Shown: positions 33,044-42,168 of the stretch, in pieces | Numbering within the stretch: position 1 is the stretch's first letter | Layout: each line of letters begins with the position of its first letter | DNA from: JBEIHX01 sp040381075 | GTDB taxonomy: Bacteria > Pseudomonadota > Alphaproteobacteria > Caulobacterales > Aquidulcibacteraceae | NCBI GenBank assembly: GCA_040381075.1 | Contig: JBEIHX010000003.1 | Span: 62,001-126,000, forward strand | Direction of reading: 5' to 3' | DNA length: 64,000 bases | The notes under the pieces: model-generated | What the model saw: the letters and a program-made list of their open reading frames with translations, nothing else | What the model was told of the DNA's origin: nothing | The model's database searches: none | Program-made: the position numbers and the translations under genes

Positions 33044-34917
33044 CCCTGTCCCAGTTCCGGAAAATGCCGATCGACCCATGCTTCCAGACACAGCAGCGAC
33101 CAGATCAGCAGTCGGTGATTGCGTCGTCCCGAAAAGTGCTCGTCCAGAATTGTGCGAACGAATTCCGGGCGGACAAAGGCGCCGTTTCCCCCCTGGCCGA
33201 GCCGCCGTCGGACATACGCGCTGGCGGCCCCGCGATACCATGAGGCCTCGGGTGAGGAAAACCCCTGCTTTGGGCGCGTGCGCACCTCCTCCGGCAGGAG
33301 ACCGTACATCGCGTGTCGCAGCATGGATTTGCCGTCGTCATGAAGGGCGAAGCGGGTGCGGATCTTGGCGAGGTCATTCTCGTCCATCCGCTTCATCTCG
33401 GCGAGGTTGGCGAGTTTGTGGCGCACCGGCGCCCTGAGCGCGAAGTCAACCAGATCGTGATCCAGGAAGGGAGTGCGCTCCTCCAGCCCATGGGCGGCCG
33501 ACAGGCGGTCCGACACAACCAGCAGACCATGCAGGAATGTCTTGGTTTCGAACGCGAGGCTTGCGGCGATCTGGTCCTCCGGCGTGTCGAACCTGGCGGG
33601 CACGCCGTCGAAGACCGACATGAAAGAGGCTCGCGCTTCCTCTGCAAAGGGGGCCACTGGCGCGCTCAGCGCATGTTCGCGATGCGCCTCGGGAATAAGC
33701 CTTTGCCAGTACTGGAAATAGCTTTCGAGATACTCCTCGCGGCTGACGCTTCTGAACACCCTGTAATAGCGCCAGGGATAGCCGCCAAAGAGTTCGTCTC
33801 CACCCGCGCCTGACAGGGTCACCTTGACGAAACGCGAGGCGAGTTCGGCGACGAAATGGTTCGGGTAGGCCATGCCCAACCGCAGGTCTTCCAGGTTGTC
33901 CACCACAGCTTCGACGCCCGCCTCGATGTCATGGGCCGTCAGGACGCATTCGTAGTGGCGTGCGCCAATCGCCTTGGCCATGTGCTCGGCCCGCTGGCGC
34001 TCGTCAAAATACGCCTCTTCCCCCGTGACGCCAGACAGATCAAAACCGCACGTGAACGTTGACAGGCGCGGGGTCGCCTCGCACGCGAGCGCAGCGATTG
34101 AGCCGGAGTCAATCCCGCCTGACAGGTAGGCGCCGACCGGAACATCGGCCACCGCCTGGCGCCTCACCGCCTGGCGCACCAGGCGACGCGTTTCTTCCGT
34201 CGCGCTGTCAAAGCTCAGCGTCTGGTCGGGGTGCGTGAAGTCTGGCGCCCACCAGATGCGCTGGGTCGACGCCCCCGATCTGGCGTCGATTGCGAGGTGG
34301 CTTGCTGCTGGCGCGAGTTCTATGCCGGCGAACAGGGAGTGCGGGCGGAGCAGGTTCTGGAATGTGAGATATTCTGCGAGGGCGGGCAGGTTGGGCCGCT
34401 TTGCAACGTCCGGGTGCAGGAGGATGGCGCGGATCTCCGAAGCGGCGATCAGCGTGCGCGCGTCGCGCCAGATGTAGAGCGGCTTTTGCCCGAACCGATC
34501 GCGCAGGAGGTGCAGGGTCGCCTCGCGCCGATCCCAGGCGGCGATGGCGAACATGCCGTTGAACGCGGTCGCCCCGGCTGGCCCCGACCGCTCAAGCACA
34601 TTGACCAGGACTTCCGTATCGCTCTGGCTGTGAAAGCTGACCCCCTCCGCCTGCAGTTGCGCGCGCCGGGCGCGAAAGTCGTACAGTGCGCCGTTGAAGC
34701 TGACCACGAAGCGCCCCTGCGCGCCGAGCATCGGCTGGCGTCCGGCGTCGGTGACATCGAAGACCGCGAGACGCCGGTGTCCAAGGCCCATTGGCCCTTC
34801 CACCCAGACCGACTGCCCGTCGGGCCCGCGCCGCGCCAGGGATGCGGTCATGCGCTCAAGCAGGGACCTGTCGACCGGGCGGCCGTCCAGGTGGAGCAGG
34901 GCGACTATGCCGCACAT
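33040..34917 (-). CDS. asnB: Asparagine-synthetase-like amidotransferase 3
   Basis: The 625-residue protein has Cys2 (MCGIVALLH), RRGPDGQS, FNGALYDF (Ala replaces the usual Glu of NGE(I/V)YN) and the PP-loop SGGIDSGS. The Ala-for-Glu change in the glutaminase domain is unusual and could lower glutamine use. It is inside the export operon, 4 bp after the deacetylase-like gene and overlapping wzm, so its product most likely modifies the polysaccharide or its precursor. Confidence 0.88.
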   Translation of the reverse strand: MCGIVALLHLDGRPVDRSLLERMTASLARRGPDGQSVWVEGPMGLGHRRLAVFDVTDAGRQPMLGAQGRFVVSFNGALYDFRARRAQLQAEGVSFHSQSDTEVLVNVLERSGPAGATAFNGMFAIAAWDRREATLHLLRDRFGQKPLYIWRDARTLIAASEIRAILLHPDVAKRPNLPALAEYLTFQNLLRPHSLFAGIELAPAASHLAIDARSGASTQRIWWAPDFTHPDQTLSFDSATEETRRLVRQAVRRQAVADVPVGAYLSGGIDSGSIAALACEATPRLSTFTCGFDLSGVTGEEAYFDERQRAEHMAKAIGARHYECVLTAHDIEAGVEAVVDNLEDLRLGMAYPNHFVAELASRFVKVTLSGAGGDELFGGYPWRYYRVFRSVSREEYLESYFQYWQRLIPEAHREHALSAPVAPFAEEARASFMSVFDGVPARFDTPEDQIAASLAFETKTFLHGLLVVSDRLSAAHGLEERTPFLDHDLVDFALRAPVRHKLANLAEMKRMDENDLAKIRTRFALHDDGKSMLRHAMYGLLPEEVRTRPKQGFSSPEASWYRGAASAYVRRRLGQGGNGAFVRPEFVRTILDEHFSGRRNHRLLIWSLLCLEAWVDRHFPELGQG

Positions 34918-34921
34918 CTGG

Positions 34922-35677
34922 TCAACGCAGGTTTGGTCGACCGGACGCGGCGACTATGTCGTCATACCACTTCTCCATCGCGGCGGCATAACCGTCGATG
35001 GCGCGCTGCAGCCGCCGCCGCGGCGCCATCGTGGCGGGGGTCCACCATTCCGGATGCGTCAGCACCTGCAGCCGCGGCTCAAGGGCCTGGGCAATCACGT
35101 CGGGAAGGCGGCGATGCAGCCAGACCCCATTTGAATCCGAGACGTAGGCATAGTCACGCTTGAGCCCGTCGCCATAGGCGTTGACCATGCCGCAGACGGT
35201 GTCCTGTGACGGAGCGGGTTCCTTCAGCACGCCATAGAGGTGAAAGCTTACTGCGCGCGGCGTTGCGCCAAACTCCCTGGCCAGCAGATCGCGTTCGTGC
35301 GTGATCGCAGCCTCCCAGGCCGCTATGCCAGCATTCGCGGCAAGACAGGTTGGATCAAAGTGCAGCCCGATGTCATGACCAAGGTCGATGATGCGGCGCA
35401 CCGCATCCTGAACGTTCCGCTCAAGGAGGTTATAATACAAGCTGCGGAGGGAAAGGAAATATGTGGCGACGACGCCCTCTTCCCGCTCAATTTCGGCGAG
35501 CGCCACAGCCCGATGGATGGAGACATCCACGTCATGGCGCCATAGGACGTGCTTGCCCTCACACGCAGACCCGAAGCGGGCGAACTGGTAGGAGCGGCGC
35601 GCAAGCGCGACAATATTGCGATATCCAGTCTCAGTGAAATCGCCGAATTCCGCGCGGTGGTCTGCGTCCCCTCTCAT
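34922..35677 (-). CDS. Polysaccharide deacetylase-like protein
   Basis: The 251-residue protein has WRHDVDVSIHRAV (the HDVD metal-binding start of NodB-type deacetylases), DLGHDIGLHFDP (second metal/His motif) and a late VLTHPEWW. It lacks a signal peptide, so it should act in the cytoplasm, probably on a nucleotide sugar or lipid-linked intermediate. It lies 6 bp downstream of the methyltransferase gene in the ten-gene operon. Confidence 0.72.
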   Translation of the reverse strand: MRGDADHRAEFGDFTETGYRNIVALARRSYQFARFGSACEGKHVLWRHDVDVSIHRAVALAEIEREEGVVATYFLSLRSLYYNLLERNVQDAVRRIIDLGHDIGLHFDPTCLAANAGIAAWEAAITHERDLLAREFGATPRAVSFHLYGVLKEPAPSQDTVCGMVNAYGDGLKRDYAYVSDSNGVWLHRRLPDVIAQALEPRLQVLTHPEWWTPATMAPRRRLQRAIDGYAAAMEKWYDDIVAASGRPNLR

Positions 35678-35683
35678 CGGCTG

Positions 35684-36547
35684 TCACTCGCTCCGCTGTG
35701 GTTTCGCCGCATGGACGTAGAGCACGTGACGATGCCGGTCTCCCTTCCATCCGTAGCGCCGGGCGGCGCGAATTCCAAAGCGCGCCAGCGCGCCGCGGAT
35801 CTCAAAGTCGCGAAAGTGATGGAAGTGAATGTTGTCGCGACACAGTTCGGCGCGATCCTCCCAGATAAGGGTCGCCAGAAAAAGTGATCCGCCTGGCGAA
35901 AGCACCCGCCATGCCTCGTCGATCGCCGCGTGGTGATCAAGCACATGATCGAGACTGGTGAGCATGGCGACGCCGTCAAAGACATCGTCGGCAAACGGCA
36001 GGAACTCGGCCATGCCGGCGATGGAGAAGCCCTGCGCCGTGGCGAGCGCGGGCTCCAGGCCGAGATATCTGACGCCTTGCGGAAAAAGCCGCCGGCTCAG
36101 TTGCGGGTTGTCGCATCCGACATCAAGAACCAGACCTGCGGCTGGCGCGAGAAGGTCGGCGGCGCGGCGCATATGGCGCAGGAACCATGGGTCGTCCGGC
36201 TCGGAATTGGCCGACCAGCCCGACGCCTTGACGCCGGTGAGATGGAGGTACTGCGCGAGCGCGTCTCGGCGGGTCGCTTCGAGTGGAACCCGCACCTGGT
36301 TGCTGTCAACAAAGTCGAGCGCCCTGTGCGGCAGGAGCCAGGGCCGCCGTGCCACGATTGGGTATCGACGCCCGGCTGAGTCCACAAGTCCATCGCCCTG
36401 GCGGGTCAGGGGGGAGCGATCATCGGGTGAGGCGAGCAGCTGTTGCGCCTCGGCAAGATCGATCGCACGGGCCCCATTGTCCATGTCCGCAGACGCCAGC
36501 GGGTCGTCGCCGATCCAGGGTGGGTCGCTGTTCCAGGGATCGATCAC
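35684..36547 (-). CDS. SAM-dependent methyltransferase with Trm112-like N-terminus
   Basis: The 287-residue protein has an N-terminal piece resembling Trm112/UPF0434 (QLLASPDDRSPL, then GRRYPIVARRPWLLP) without the zinc cysteines, and a class I methyltransferase domain (VLDVGCDNPQLSRRLFP, FADDVFDGVAMLTSLDHVLDH, LSPGGSLFL). A role in methylating a sugar or the chain end is inferred from context. It overlaps the SDR gene upstream by 4 bp. Confidence 0.8.
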   Translation of the reverse strand: MIDPWNSDPPWIGDDPLASADMDNGARAIDLAEAQQLLASPDDRSPLTRQGDGLVDSAGRRYPIVARRPWLLPHRALDFVDSNQVRVPLEATRRDALAQYLHLTGVKASGWSANSEPDDPWFLRHMRRAADLLAPAAGLVLDVGCDNPQLSRRLFPQGVRYLGLEPALATAQGFSIAGMAEFLPFADDVFDGVAMLTSLDHVLDHHAAIDEAWRVLSPGGSLFLATLIWEDRAELCRDNIHFHHFRDFEIRGALARFGIRAARRYGWKGDRHRHVLYVHAAKPQRSE

Positions 36548-37434
36548 GTCTGCCTCACACCGCTTGCAGCCATCGCCTGCAGCCCCGCCTCCAGGCCAGT
36601 GCGCGCCTGATATAGCGACGCAATGGCTGACACGTCAGCCACGATATCCTTCGGGGTCTCAGAAGTCTGAGTGATCACGGGAGCGACGCCCGTCACCTCC
36701 CCGATGATGCGCACCACCTCAACCAGCGATCGCGTCTCAGGCCCTGCAATGTTGAACACGGCTGTCACAGGGTGGTCCATCGCCGCAAGCGTGGCGTCGG
36801 CCGCGTCATCGACAAAGACAGGGTTGAGGCGGGGGCCCACGCCCCGGGCGAGTGTGATGGGCGTTCGCGCGCGCACTGATGCGAACAGGCGGGGCAACAG
36901 GAATTCTTCGCGCTGGCCCGGACCGTAGATAAAGAAATACCTCAGGATGCTGGTGGTGAAAGGGGCGGGCGTGAAGGCCTGCGCCAGCATCTCGCCGGCA
37001 GCCTTTGCCGCGAGATAGAAGCCGATCTCGCCAGCGGGGCGCAGCGGTGCGTCCTCCCGGATCGGCGCCGGCGATGGTCCGCACACCCCGCCTGAGGACG
37101 CATAGACGAATTTCACAACGCCGCTCCCCGATGCATATTCCAGCAATTGGGCTGTGGCGCCCGCGGCGACCCGGGTGATCCGGCTGCTGTTGGCGGGAAA
37201 CTGATGCCAGCCATGCTCCTGCGCCAGATGCAGGATGCAATCCGGCGGCGCGATGCCGGCGAGCGCCGGGGCGATGTCGCCGGCAAGGTCGAGCTGCAGG
37301 GTCTGTGCGCCTGTCGGCGCAGCGCCGTGTCTGACTGCTGCAATGACGCTGTCGCCCCGGGCGAGCAGGCGGGCGACGCAGGCGCGTCCGAGCAGTCCAT
37401 TCGCACCCGTCACCAGAATGCGCCGCGCCATCAC
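36544..37434 (-). CDS. NAD-dependent epimerase/reductase (SDR)
   Basis: The 296-residue extended SDR has ILVTGANGLLGRACVARLL, YASSGGVCG and the catalytic YLAAK. The short distance from ASSGG to YLAAK and the FIYGPGQ block fit nucleotide-sugar reductases or epimerases. It overlaps both neighbours by 4 bp in the ten-gene operon. The substrate is not predictable. Confidence 0.82.
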   Translation of the reverse strand: MMARRILVTGANGLLGRACVARLLARGDSVIAAVRHGAAPTGAQTLQLDLAGDIAPALAGIAPPDCILHLAQEHGWHQFPANSSRITRVAAGATAQLLEYASGSGVVKFVYASSGGVCGPSPAPIREDAPLRPAGEIGFYLAAKAAGEMLAQAFTPAPFTTSILRYFFIYGPGQREEFLLPRLFASVRARTPITLARGVGPRLNPVFVDDAADATLAAMDHPVTAVFNIAGPETRSLVEVVRIIGEVTGVAPVITQTSETPKDIVADVSAIASLYQARTGLEAGLQAMAASGVRQT

Positions 37435-39131
37435 GCAACTTCCTCGAATGACGGGACCTGGCCTGTCGCCCGCAGGTGGTCGTAGACCCTTTCAAACCGC
37501 TCGGCCAGCACGTCGGCAGCCCACCATGTCTGGGCGTAGGCGCGAGACGCCGCCCCGATTGCCGCGCGCCTTGCAGGATCGCGCGCCAGGCCGGCGAGCA
37601 CATCGAGGATGGTGTCGGGCGTCGCGTGGACGATCGGACACTCGCTGATGCACCGCGAGGGCTGTCCGAACGGCTCACGGGCATTCACGGCTCCCACGAC
37701 AGGGCGTCCCAGCATCATGCCCTCGCGCGCAGTCGCGCCGTAGCGCCCGTAGTGCAGCTGGTCGATAATGATGTCCGCCTGGGCCTGGAAATAGCGGTTC
37801 TGCAGGTTGGGCGTCTGGCGCACGAACATCAGCCGGATGGGTGCGCCCTGCGCCTGCAGGGCCTCGATGGCGCTCACGACGGCGTGTGTGCCCTTCACAT
37901 TGCGTCCCTCGCGCAACCTGGTCTCGAAATTGCCCACGCCATGATAGACCAGCACCTCGTCGGGGGTGGCGCGTTCCTGACGGAATTCTTCCGGGATCTC
38001 AAGGCCGGGACGCCACACCTGCGGGTCAAGCGCGTAAGTCAGCGGTTCGTGGAAGACGTTGGGCGACAGGCGCGCATCCAGGCGCACATCGGTCTCCAGC
38101 GAGATCAGGTCCGCCAGAGCCGCCACCTTCCACCCCCAGGCGAGGTTCTTGGCGTCCGAGCAGATGGCGTCCTTGTGCTCGTTCGGACACAGGGCGCACA
38201 TGCCGGCGCTCCACGACCGGAATGACGACTGGCTGACCATATCGAGACATCCCGACGTCGAGTAGCCTATCAGCGCCCCGCGGCGTTTCCATTCCAGGAA
38301 GTCCCAGGGCATCTTATGATGTGCAGGGCTGACGTCCCAGTTTTCATAAAACACGCTTGCCGCCCCGACGCCGTAAAAGTGCACGACGCCGAAACGCTCC
38401 TGGTTCTGTGCAAAGAAGCTGGCGATTTTGTGCCTCATGACGACGGGATCGGGATCGTACAGAACGATGTCGTGTCCGTGGGTGTAGAGAGCGGGGTAAC
38501 CCGCAGGATCTGCGGTGGACACGGAGACTGCGTCCCAGCCGCGCGCCCGCAGCGCTTTGGCGAGATAGCCGAAATTGTAATAGGCGCTGTGCAGGAACAG
38601 CGCCGAGCGGGCTTTCGGCGCGCCGGTTCCTGTGACCTTCGCGCGATCGTCGGCCCGGTCCCCAGGCGCGCAAGGTCCGCGTCCGACTGACCGCATCCAC
38701 GGCGTGAGGGATGGCGCGGCGAAAGCGAGCCTCATGAGAAAAGCGCGGCGCAATGGGCGGGTCAGCGCGCGCGTCTCGCCGTAGGCCGGCGCCAGAAGGC
38801 GCGCCACCCTGATCCGCGCCGAGGGGGACAGGCGCGCACACGCCTGGCGAAACCGGTCGAACTGCGCCGCCTCCGGCCAGGCCGCTTCCGGCGCCATCAG
38901 CCGAAGCAGGCGGCGCGCTGACGCGGCCACCCGGATCGTCGGTTCCATGTCCGGGGCGGCCAGGAGCGATGACAGGGCGACGAGGCCGCCTGGGACAACC
39001 GGAACCAGCACGTTTCGCCCGGCCAGCCGCCACGCGGCGAGGGTCACGCCGGCCGCGCGGGCGACACGACGAAGGCTGGCGGCGAAACCGAGGGCGAAGA
39101 GCAGGTCGCGGGGGTCGGCGAAGGGCGCCAT
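37431..39131 (-). CDS. Glycosyltransferase, GT-B fold
   Basis: The 566-residue protein has a helical N-terminal part of about 170 residues, then a GT-B-like region with ALFLHSAYYNFGYLAKALRA, a Cys-rich insert around CLDMVSQSSFRSW to CALCPNEHKDAIC, and a donor-site half with VYHGVGN, KGTHAVVSAIEAL and GRYGATAREGMMLGRPVVGA. The four cysteines at about residues 295-325 could bind a metal. It is the first gene of the leftward ten-gene operon. The reaction is unknown. Confidence 0.75.
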   Translation of the reverse strand: MAPFADPRDLLFALGFAASLRRVARAAGVTLAAWRLAGRNVLVPVVPGGLVALSSLLAAPDMEPTIRVAASARRLLRLMAPEAAWPEAAQFDRFRQACARLSPSARIRVARLLAPAYGETRALTRPLRRAFLMRLAFAAPSLTPWMRSVGRGPCAPGDRADDRAKVTGTGAPKARSALFLHSAYYNFGYLAKALRARGWDAVSVSTADPAGYPALYTHGHDIVLYDPDPVVMRHKIASFFAQNQERFGVVHFYGVGAASVFYENWDVSPAHHKMPWDFLEWKRRGALIGYSTSGCLDMVSQSSFRSWSAGMCALCPNEHKDAICSDAKNLAWGWKVAALADLISLETDVRLDARLSPNVFHEPLTYALDPQVWRPGLEIPEEFRQERATPDEVLVYHGVGNFETRLREGRNVKGTHAVVSAIEALQAQGAPIRLMFVRQTPNLQNRYFQAQADIIIDQLHYGRYGATAREGMMLGRPVVGAVNAREPFGQPSRCISECPIVHATPDTILDVLAGLARDPARRAAIGAASRAYAQTWWAADVLAERFERVYDHLRATGQVPSFEEVA

Positions 39132-39456
39132 GAACTTTCTACTGACCGAAGCGGCCGACCGCGGGAGACAGCGCCGCGAATTGAGCGAACCCTCCCGCGG
39201 GCCGGCACCCTAGCGGGCGACCGGCCTGATGCAAGCCCCCTGATCGCGGGTTTTCCCGGACCGACGCGCCGGCGGGCGCGCCACGTCCCGCGCCGGCGGG
39301 CGATGCGTCAGACGGGTTGACGCCGCCTGGCGGCTCAGCTTGCTTCCGGCTCTCTTCGCCCGGCCGGCGCGTCGCCCTCGACAGGGGCAGGCCCGTGCTG
39401 GACACTCCGGGCGATCCAGGGCCGGGCCCGTCCGGCCCGATCACGAGGTACGACCG
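39132..39456. other. Divergent promoter region with leader hairpin
   Basis: This 325-bp gap lies between the ten-gene leftward operon and a rightward methyltransferase gene, so it should hold the promoter of the export operon. No clear -35/-10 pair is seen. A perfect 7-bp inverted repeat with 6-nt loop (GGGCCGG, GCCCGT, CCGGCCC; 39419-39438) lies just before the methyltransferase ribosome-binding site and could act in the leader RNA. Confidence 0.45.
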
Positions 39457-40383
39457 ATGACGCCTCCGGCGACGCAGACAGTGACCGGCCAGCAGACAGG
39501 GACCGGCCAGCAGACAGTTACCGCCCAGCAGACAGTTACCGCCCAGCAGACAGTTACCGCCCAGCAGGCAGTCATCGACGATCAGAACGCCAGTTTCTGG
39601 AGCGAGTTATGCGGCACCCAGCTTGCGCGGTCGCTCGGTGTGACTGACTCATCGCCTGCCAGCCTGAAGAAATTCGATGACTGGTACTTCGCGTTTTATC
39701 CCTATCTGTTCCTGCATATTCCGTTCAACCAGCTGGCCGGCAAGGATGTGCTGGAGGTCGGGCTTGGATATGGCACGGTCTCGCAGAGGATCGCCGAATC
39801 CGGCGCCCGCTATGCCGGGCTCGACATCGCAGCCGGCCCCGTGGCCATGGCCAATCACCGTCTGCGTCAGGCTGGCCTTGCGGGCGAAGCGCGTCAGGGA
39901 AGCATATTGGCGCCGCCCTTTGCTCCGGGGTCATTCGACATCATCATCGCGATTGGTTGCCTGCACCATACGGGTGATCTTCAGACGGCCATCGCACGCT
40001 GCCATGAGCTGCTGCGTCCGGGCGGACGTCTGATTTTCATGGTCTACTATGCCTATTCCTATCGCAGGTTCGTCCAGTCCCGCGCCGAGACCGTACGCTA
40101 CTGGCTGTCTGAAACGTTTGGCCGGCGCGGCTGCGTCGGGGCCTCGAGCAACCGCCAGCGGGCCGCGTACGACCAGAGCGCGAGCGGGGAGGCTGCGCCT
40201 CATACGGACTGGATCTCGGTGCGCTCGCTGCGCCATCTTTGCCGCGGCTTTTCGCGGTTCCGCGCCACGCTGGAGAACATCGACAGCGAGCCGCCGTTCG
40301 CACCGCGCACGCGCGAAGATCTCCTACTGTCTTCCTGGCCGCGCCGGATGGGTCTTGACCTCTATGCCACCGCTGTCAAATGA
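39457..40383 (+). CDS. SAM-dependent methyltransferase with repeat-built N-terminus
   Basis: The 308-residue protein begins with a low-complexity tail of TVTAQQ repeats (about residues 6-37) followed by a class I methyltransferase domain: VLEVGLGYGTVSQRIAE, GLDIAAGPVAMA, FDIIIAIGCLHHTGDL and LLRPGGRLIFMVYYAYS. GAGG precedes ATG 39457. It is probably a sugar or chain-terminal methyltransferase. The tail is produced by an 18-bp DNA repeat and so is likely variable in length between strains. Confidence 0.83.
   Translation: MTPPATQTVTGQQTGTGQQTVTAQQTVTAQQTVTAQQAVIDDQNASFWSELCGTQLARSLGVTDSSPASLKKFDDWYFAFYPYLFLHIPFNQLAGKDVLEVGLGYGTVSQRIAESGARYAGLDIAAGPVAMANHRLRQAGLAGEARQGSILAPPFAPGSFDIIIAIGCLHHTGDLQTAIARCHELLRPGGRLIFMVYYAYSYRRFVQSRAETVRYWLSETFGRRGCVGASSNRQRAAYDQSASGEAAPHTDWISVRSLRHLCRGFSRFRATLENIDSEPPFAPRTREDLLLSSWPRRMGLDLYATAVK
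39475..39564. repeat. 18-bp tandem repeat in a methyltransferase gene start (5 units)
   Basis: Five 18-bp units begin at 39475, 39493, 39511, 39529 and 39547; the last three are identical (CAGACAGTTACCGCCCAG). They encode TVTGQQ/TGTGQQ/TVTAQQ blocks. The identity of the last three points to recent copy-number change. Confidence 0.95.
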
Positions 40384-40578
40384 CGACATCCCCAAGGCTG
40401 CCGGCTCGGGCCTCTGGCGTATGAGCGCGGGAGGCTCCAGCGGGCAGGCGCGTGGCGGAGGCGGTCGGGATGGGTCAGCTTCCGCGTCCGCGCATGCAGC
40501 GGGAGCCGCCCCGCGCGGGTGTCGCGCCACTGCGTCGCCCGATCAGCTGCGTGCGTCCAGAAGCATTCGGCAAGCACC

Positions 40579-42168
40579 ATGACCGACAATACGTCGACGG
40601 ATCAACATCTGCGATCCCAGGGAGCAGACCGCCCGCTGCAGATCCTGCTGATCTGTTCGGGCGCTTCCGTTCATATCGGAACGGTGATTGATCATATCTC
40701 CGCCTTCGTCGCCCACTCAGCCCACGTTGTAACGCCGATTGACGCCACGTTCTGCGCGGAGGCCGGAATCGCGCTTGAACATTTTGACGTTGTCGTGATG
40801 CATTATTCCGTCGTTTTGTCGGACCCCAACCACATACGACCATCCCTTGCGGCCAAGCTGCGCGCCTTTGACGGATTGAAGGTCGCATTCATCCAGGATG
40901 AATATCGATGGATCGACCGGCAGAATGCGGCGATTGAGGACCTTGGCGTTCAGGTCCTGTACAGTGTGACCAACCCCGAGGTCACGCGCGCCATCTATCG
41001 AACGGCTTATTTCGATCAGATCCGCATTGAGCACACGCTTACGGGTTTTGTTCCCAGACACCTGACTGCCCTGGCGGTTCCCGAGTATGAAGCGCGTTCC
41101 ATCGACGTTTCCTACCGCGCGCGGCGGGGGTTTGCCTGGTACGGCGCCTTTGCGGAAGAGAAATTCCTGATCGGGGAACGCTTCAAGGAAGACGCCAAGG
41201 CCTATGGACTTCGCTGCGACATCGAATCGGCGGAGGACAAGCGAATTTATGGCGATGATTGGATTCGCTTCATTGCGTCATCCAAATGCACCCTCGGGGT
41301 TGAAAGCGGCGTCAGTTTCATTGACTTCTCCGGCGACATCCAGGCGGCGGCCGAAGAGTTCGAAAGGAACAATCCGGATGCGCCGTCCCGGGTGATCCGC
41401 GACAGGTTCCTCGGCGATCGTGACGGTCAGATCGCGATCAAAGTCATTTCGCCTCGGGTTTTCGAGGCGGCGGCCCTGCGCACGCTGCTCGTGCTGTATC
41501 CGGGGTCTTACTCAGGCGTCCTGCAGCCTGGCCGGCATTATGTCGAACTGGCGCGTGACCATTCAAACATGGCGTCTGTGGCGAGTGTCATCCGTGACCC
41601 TGCCCGTGCACGCGCCATCATCGAGGCGGCCTACCACGAGGTGGCGCAAAATCCGCGGTGGTGGCTCGAGAGTCAGATCACTGCCTTTGACGCCGTGGTG
41701 CGGGAGGAGTACAGCAAGACAAGGCGTTATGCCTGCGGCGCGCCAGTTCTTGAGACGATGCTCGCCGGGCGCCTGCGCGGCCAATGGGACCGGCGCGTTG
41801 AACTGGATGTCGCCGGCGCTGGCCTCGCCACCTATCGGCAGGCCCATGACACGGTCGCCGCCCAGTATCAGGTGCTGGCGGATCAATATGCACAGCTTGC
41901 TTCACATCATCAGGACCTCTCTGGCCACTACGATTTTCTTGTGAGGTCCTATCAGGATCTCGCCATGCACCATCAGATGCTCGTGCAACACTATCAGGAT
42001 CTCGTGTCGCACAATCAGAGGCTTGGCGATGACCATCAGGCGCTGGTCTCGCGCCACGCAAGTCTTGCTGGCGAGTTTGCCGCTCTGCAGACGCTCAGCG
42101 GCGGCGGGCAGGGGAGCGTTGCGCTTTTGAGCGCCGTGAAAGACGTCCTTCGCAAGCCTTGGCGGTGA
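40579..42168 (+). CDS. Glycosyltransferase-like protein with C-terminal heptad coiled coil
   Basis: The 529-residue protein has an N-terminal strand (LQILLICSGASVHIG), VVMHYSVVLSD, LKVAFIQDEYRWID and a later ISPRVFEAAALRTLLVLYPGSY block resembling the C-terminal half of GT-B glycosyltransferases. Residues 429-498 are ten perfect heptads (for example HYQDLVS, DHQALVS) rich in His, Gln and Tyr with Leu in every unit, followed by a short basic end. The core is paralogous to the protein at 42544-44730, and the two genes are convergent. I do not recognise a named family. Membership in polysaccharide assembly is inferred from position; the coiled coil may set oligomerisation or chain length. Confidence 0.7.
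   Translation: MTDNTSTDQHLRSQGADRPLQILLICSGASVHIGTVIDHISAFVAHSAHVVTPIDATFCAEAGIALEHFDVVVMHYSVVLSDPNHIRPSLAAKLRAFDGLKVAFIQDEYRWIDRQNAAIEDLGVQVLYSVTNPEVTRAIYRTAYFDQIRIEHTLTGFVPRHLTALAVPEYEARSIDVSYRARRGFAWYGAFAEEKFLIGERFKEDAKAYGLRCDIESAEDKRIYGDDWIRFIASSKCTLGVESGVSFIDFSGDIQAAAEEFERNNPDAPSRVIRDRFLGDRDGQIAIKVISPRVFEAAALRTLLVLYPGSYSGVLQPGRHYVELARDHSNMASVASVIRDPARARAIIEAAYHEVAQNPRWWLESQITAFDAVVREEYSKTRRYACGAPVLETMLAGRLRGQWDRRVELDVAGAGLATYRQAHDTVAAQYQVLADQYAQLASHHQDLSGHYDFLVRSYQDLAMHHQMLVQHYQDLVSHNQRLGDDHQALVSRHASLAGEFAALQTLSGGGQGSVALLSAVKDVLRKPWR
41863..42072 (+). repeat. Ten tandem heptads (21-bp periodicity) in a coding region
   Basis: Exactly 70 residues are ten successive seven-residue units with a (Y/H/N)-(Q/A/D)-x-(L)-x core: QYQVLAD, QYAQLAS, HHQDLSG, HYDFLVR, SYQDLAM, HHQMLVQ, HYQDLVS, HNQRLGD, DHQALVS, RHASLAG. 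The DNA shares the motif (C/T)ATCAG at 21-bp steps but has diverged at third positions. The Leu in one register position and an aromatic or His residue in another indicate a coiled coil. Confidence 0.85.
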
